DNA of 64,000 nt from NCBI RefSeq assembly GCF_001014645.1, contig NZ_LASZ01000005.1, positions 62,001 through 126,000 on the forward strand. The letters run 5' to 3'. Below the pieces are notes generated by a model that saw only the letters and a list, made by a program, of their open reading frames with translations, had not been told where the DNA came from and searched no databases. How positions within the stretch are numbered: position 1 is the first letter of the stretch; each line of letters opens with the position of its first letter. This document shows positions 63,751 through 64,000 of this stretch, piece after piece. Source of the stretch: Luteimonas sp. FCS-9 (GTDB lineage: Bacteria; Pseudomonadota; Gammaproteobacteria; Xanthomonadales; Xanthomonadaceae). The translations under genes were made by a program, and so were the position numbers.

Positions 63751-64000
63751 TCAGCCGCCCTTGCGTGCCGCCGTGACGAACGCTTGCATGCGCGCGATGT
63801 CCTTGTGGCCGGGCGCCGATTCGATGCCGCTCGACACGTCGACACCAGCCGGCCGCGCGGTCGCGATCGCCTCGGCGACGTTGCCGGCATCGAGCCCGCC
63901 GGCCAGCCAGAACGGCCGGTCGAGCGCGGCGGGCAGCGCCCGCCAGTCGAAACGTGCGCCGGCGCCGCCCGGCTCGCCGGCGGCATGGCCGTCGAACAGG
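63751..64000 (-). CDS. trpF: Phosphoribosylanthranilate isomerase (3' part, cut by window edge)
   Basis: Only the last 82 codons are in the window; the gene continues beyond base 64000. The minus strand reads [19 protein letters not shown], then [16 protein letters not shown] and [16 protein letters not shown], which are the C-terminal signature strands of the TrpF TIM barrel, including the phosphate-binding GG and SSGIES motifs. It ends GRKGG-like with TGA at 63753-63751. It belongs with trpB and trpA to tryptophan synthesis but is separated from them by the LysR gene and a REP pair. Confidence 0.93.
   Translation of the reverse strand, partial: LFDGHAAGEPGGAGARFDWRALPAALDRPFWLAGGLDAGNVAEAIATARPAGVDVSSGIESAPGHKDIARMQAFVTAARKGG

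Overview
The window is a GC-rich (roughly 70%) chromosomal segment from a gammaproteobacterium of the family Xanthomonadaceae (Lysobacteraceae), probably a Luteimonas/Lysobacter-type organism. The evidence is gene order: tpiA-secG-tRNA-Leu-nuoA to N, then initiator tRNA-rimP-nusA-infB-rbfA-truB-rpsO-pnp, then exbB-exbD-msbA-lpxK, and trpF / lysR / trpB-trpA-accD. The genus is inference. No insertion sequence, prophage, CRISPR array or rRNA gene is visible.

Layout. 1-5.8 kb: a membrane-anchored glutamate-synthase-like flavoprotein, then the leftward envelope operon exbB-exbD-msbA-lpxK (lipid A transport and phosphorylation). 5.8-13.2 kb: comEC, a lipoprotein, a modular LysM peptidoglycan protein, a hypoxanthine-DNA glycosylase, a small exported protein and a pirin. 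13.2-23.7 kb: 23S rRNA methyltransferase rlmL, a small hydrolase, a MOSC protein, an AmpD-like amidase, tesB, a membrane protein with a DUF2007-like N-terminus, an ECF sigma factor fused to a membrane domain, an EF-hand protein, the aminoacyl-tRNA-protein transferase bpt and an EEP-type lipoprotein. 23.8-33.4 kb: the leftward information-processing operon, tRNA-fMet to pnp. 33.6-38.7 kb: an accessory four-gene cluster that looks like a ribosomally synthesised, modified peptide (RiPP) system. 39.0-54.0 kb: the complete 14-gene complex I operon nuoA-N. 54.4-55.7 kb: tRNA-Leu(GAG), secG, tpiA. 55.9-64.0 kb: an outer-membrane DUF481 protein, a 517-base noncoding stretch rich in hairpins, an isopenicillin-N-synthase-like dioxygenase, glmM, accD, trpA, trpB, a divergent LysR regulator and the 3' end of trpF.

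The most interesting locus is 33559-38712. A 59-residue precursor-like peptide ends in two cysteines within a Thr/Ser-containing tail. It is followed by a JmjC/cupin paralogue that has lost its iron ligands, then by a LanM-type dehydratase domain that has no LanC cyclase and is fused to a DUF6624 domain, and finally by an intact JmjC-type iron/2-oxoglutarate hydroxylase. The last two genes overlap by four bases. The cluster sits between nuoN and the tRNA-fMet/rimP operon, where housekeeping genes are normally close together. The combination suggests a lanthipeptide-like pathway in which a Ser/Thr dehydratase works without its usual cyclase and with a hydroxylase. No exporter or leader protease is present in the window.

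Noncoding structure is also notable. There are five copies of a 62-68 base palindromic (REP-like) element, an array of hairpins at 56782-57116, a GGGAAT-rich imperfect palindrome between rbfA and infB, and clear intrinsic terminators after nuoN, after both tRNAs, after rpsO and between the convergent EEP and pnp genes.
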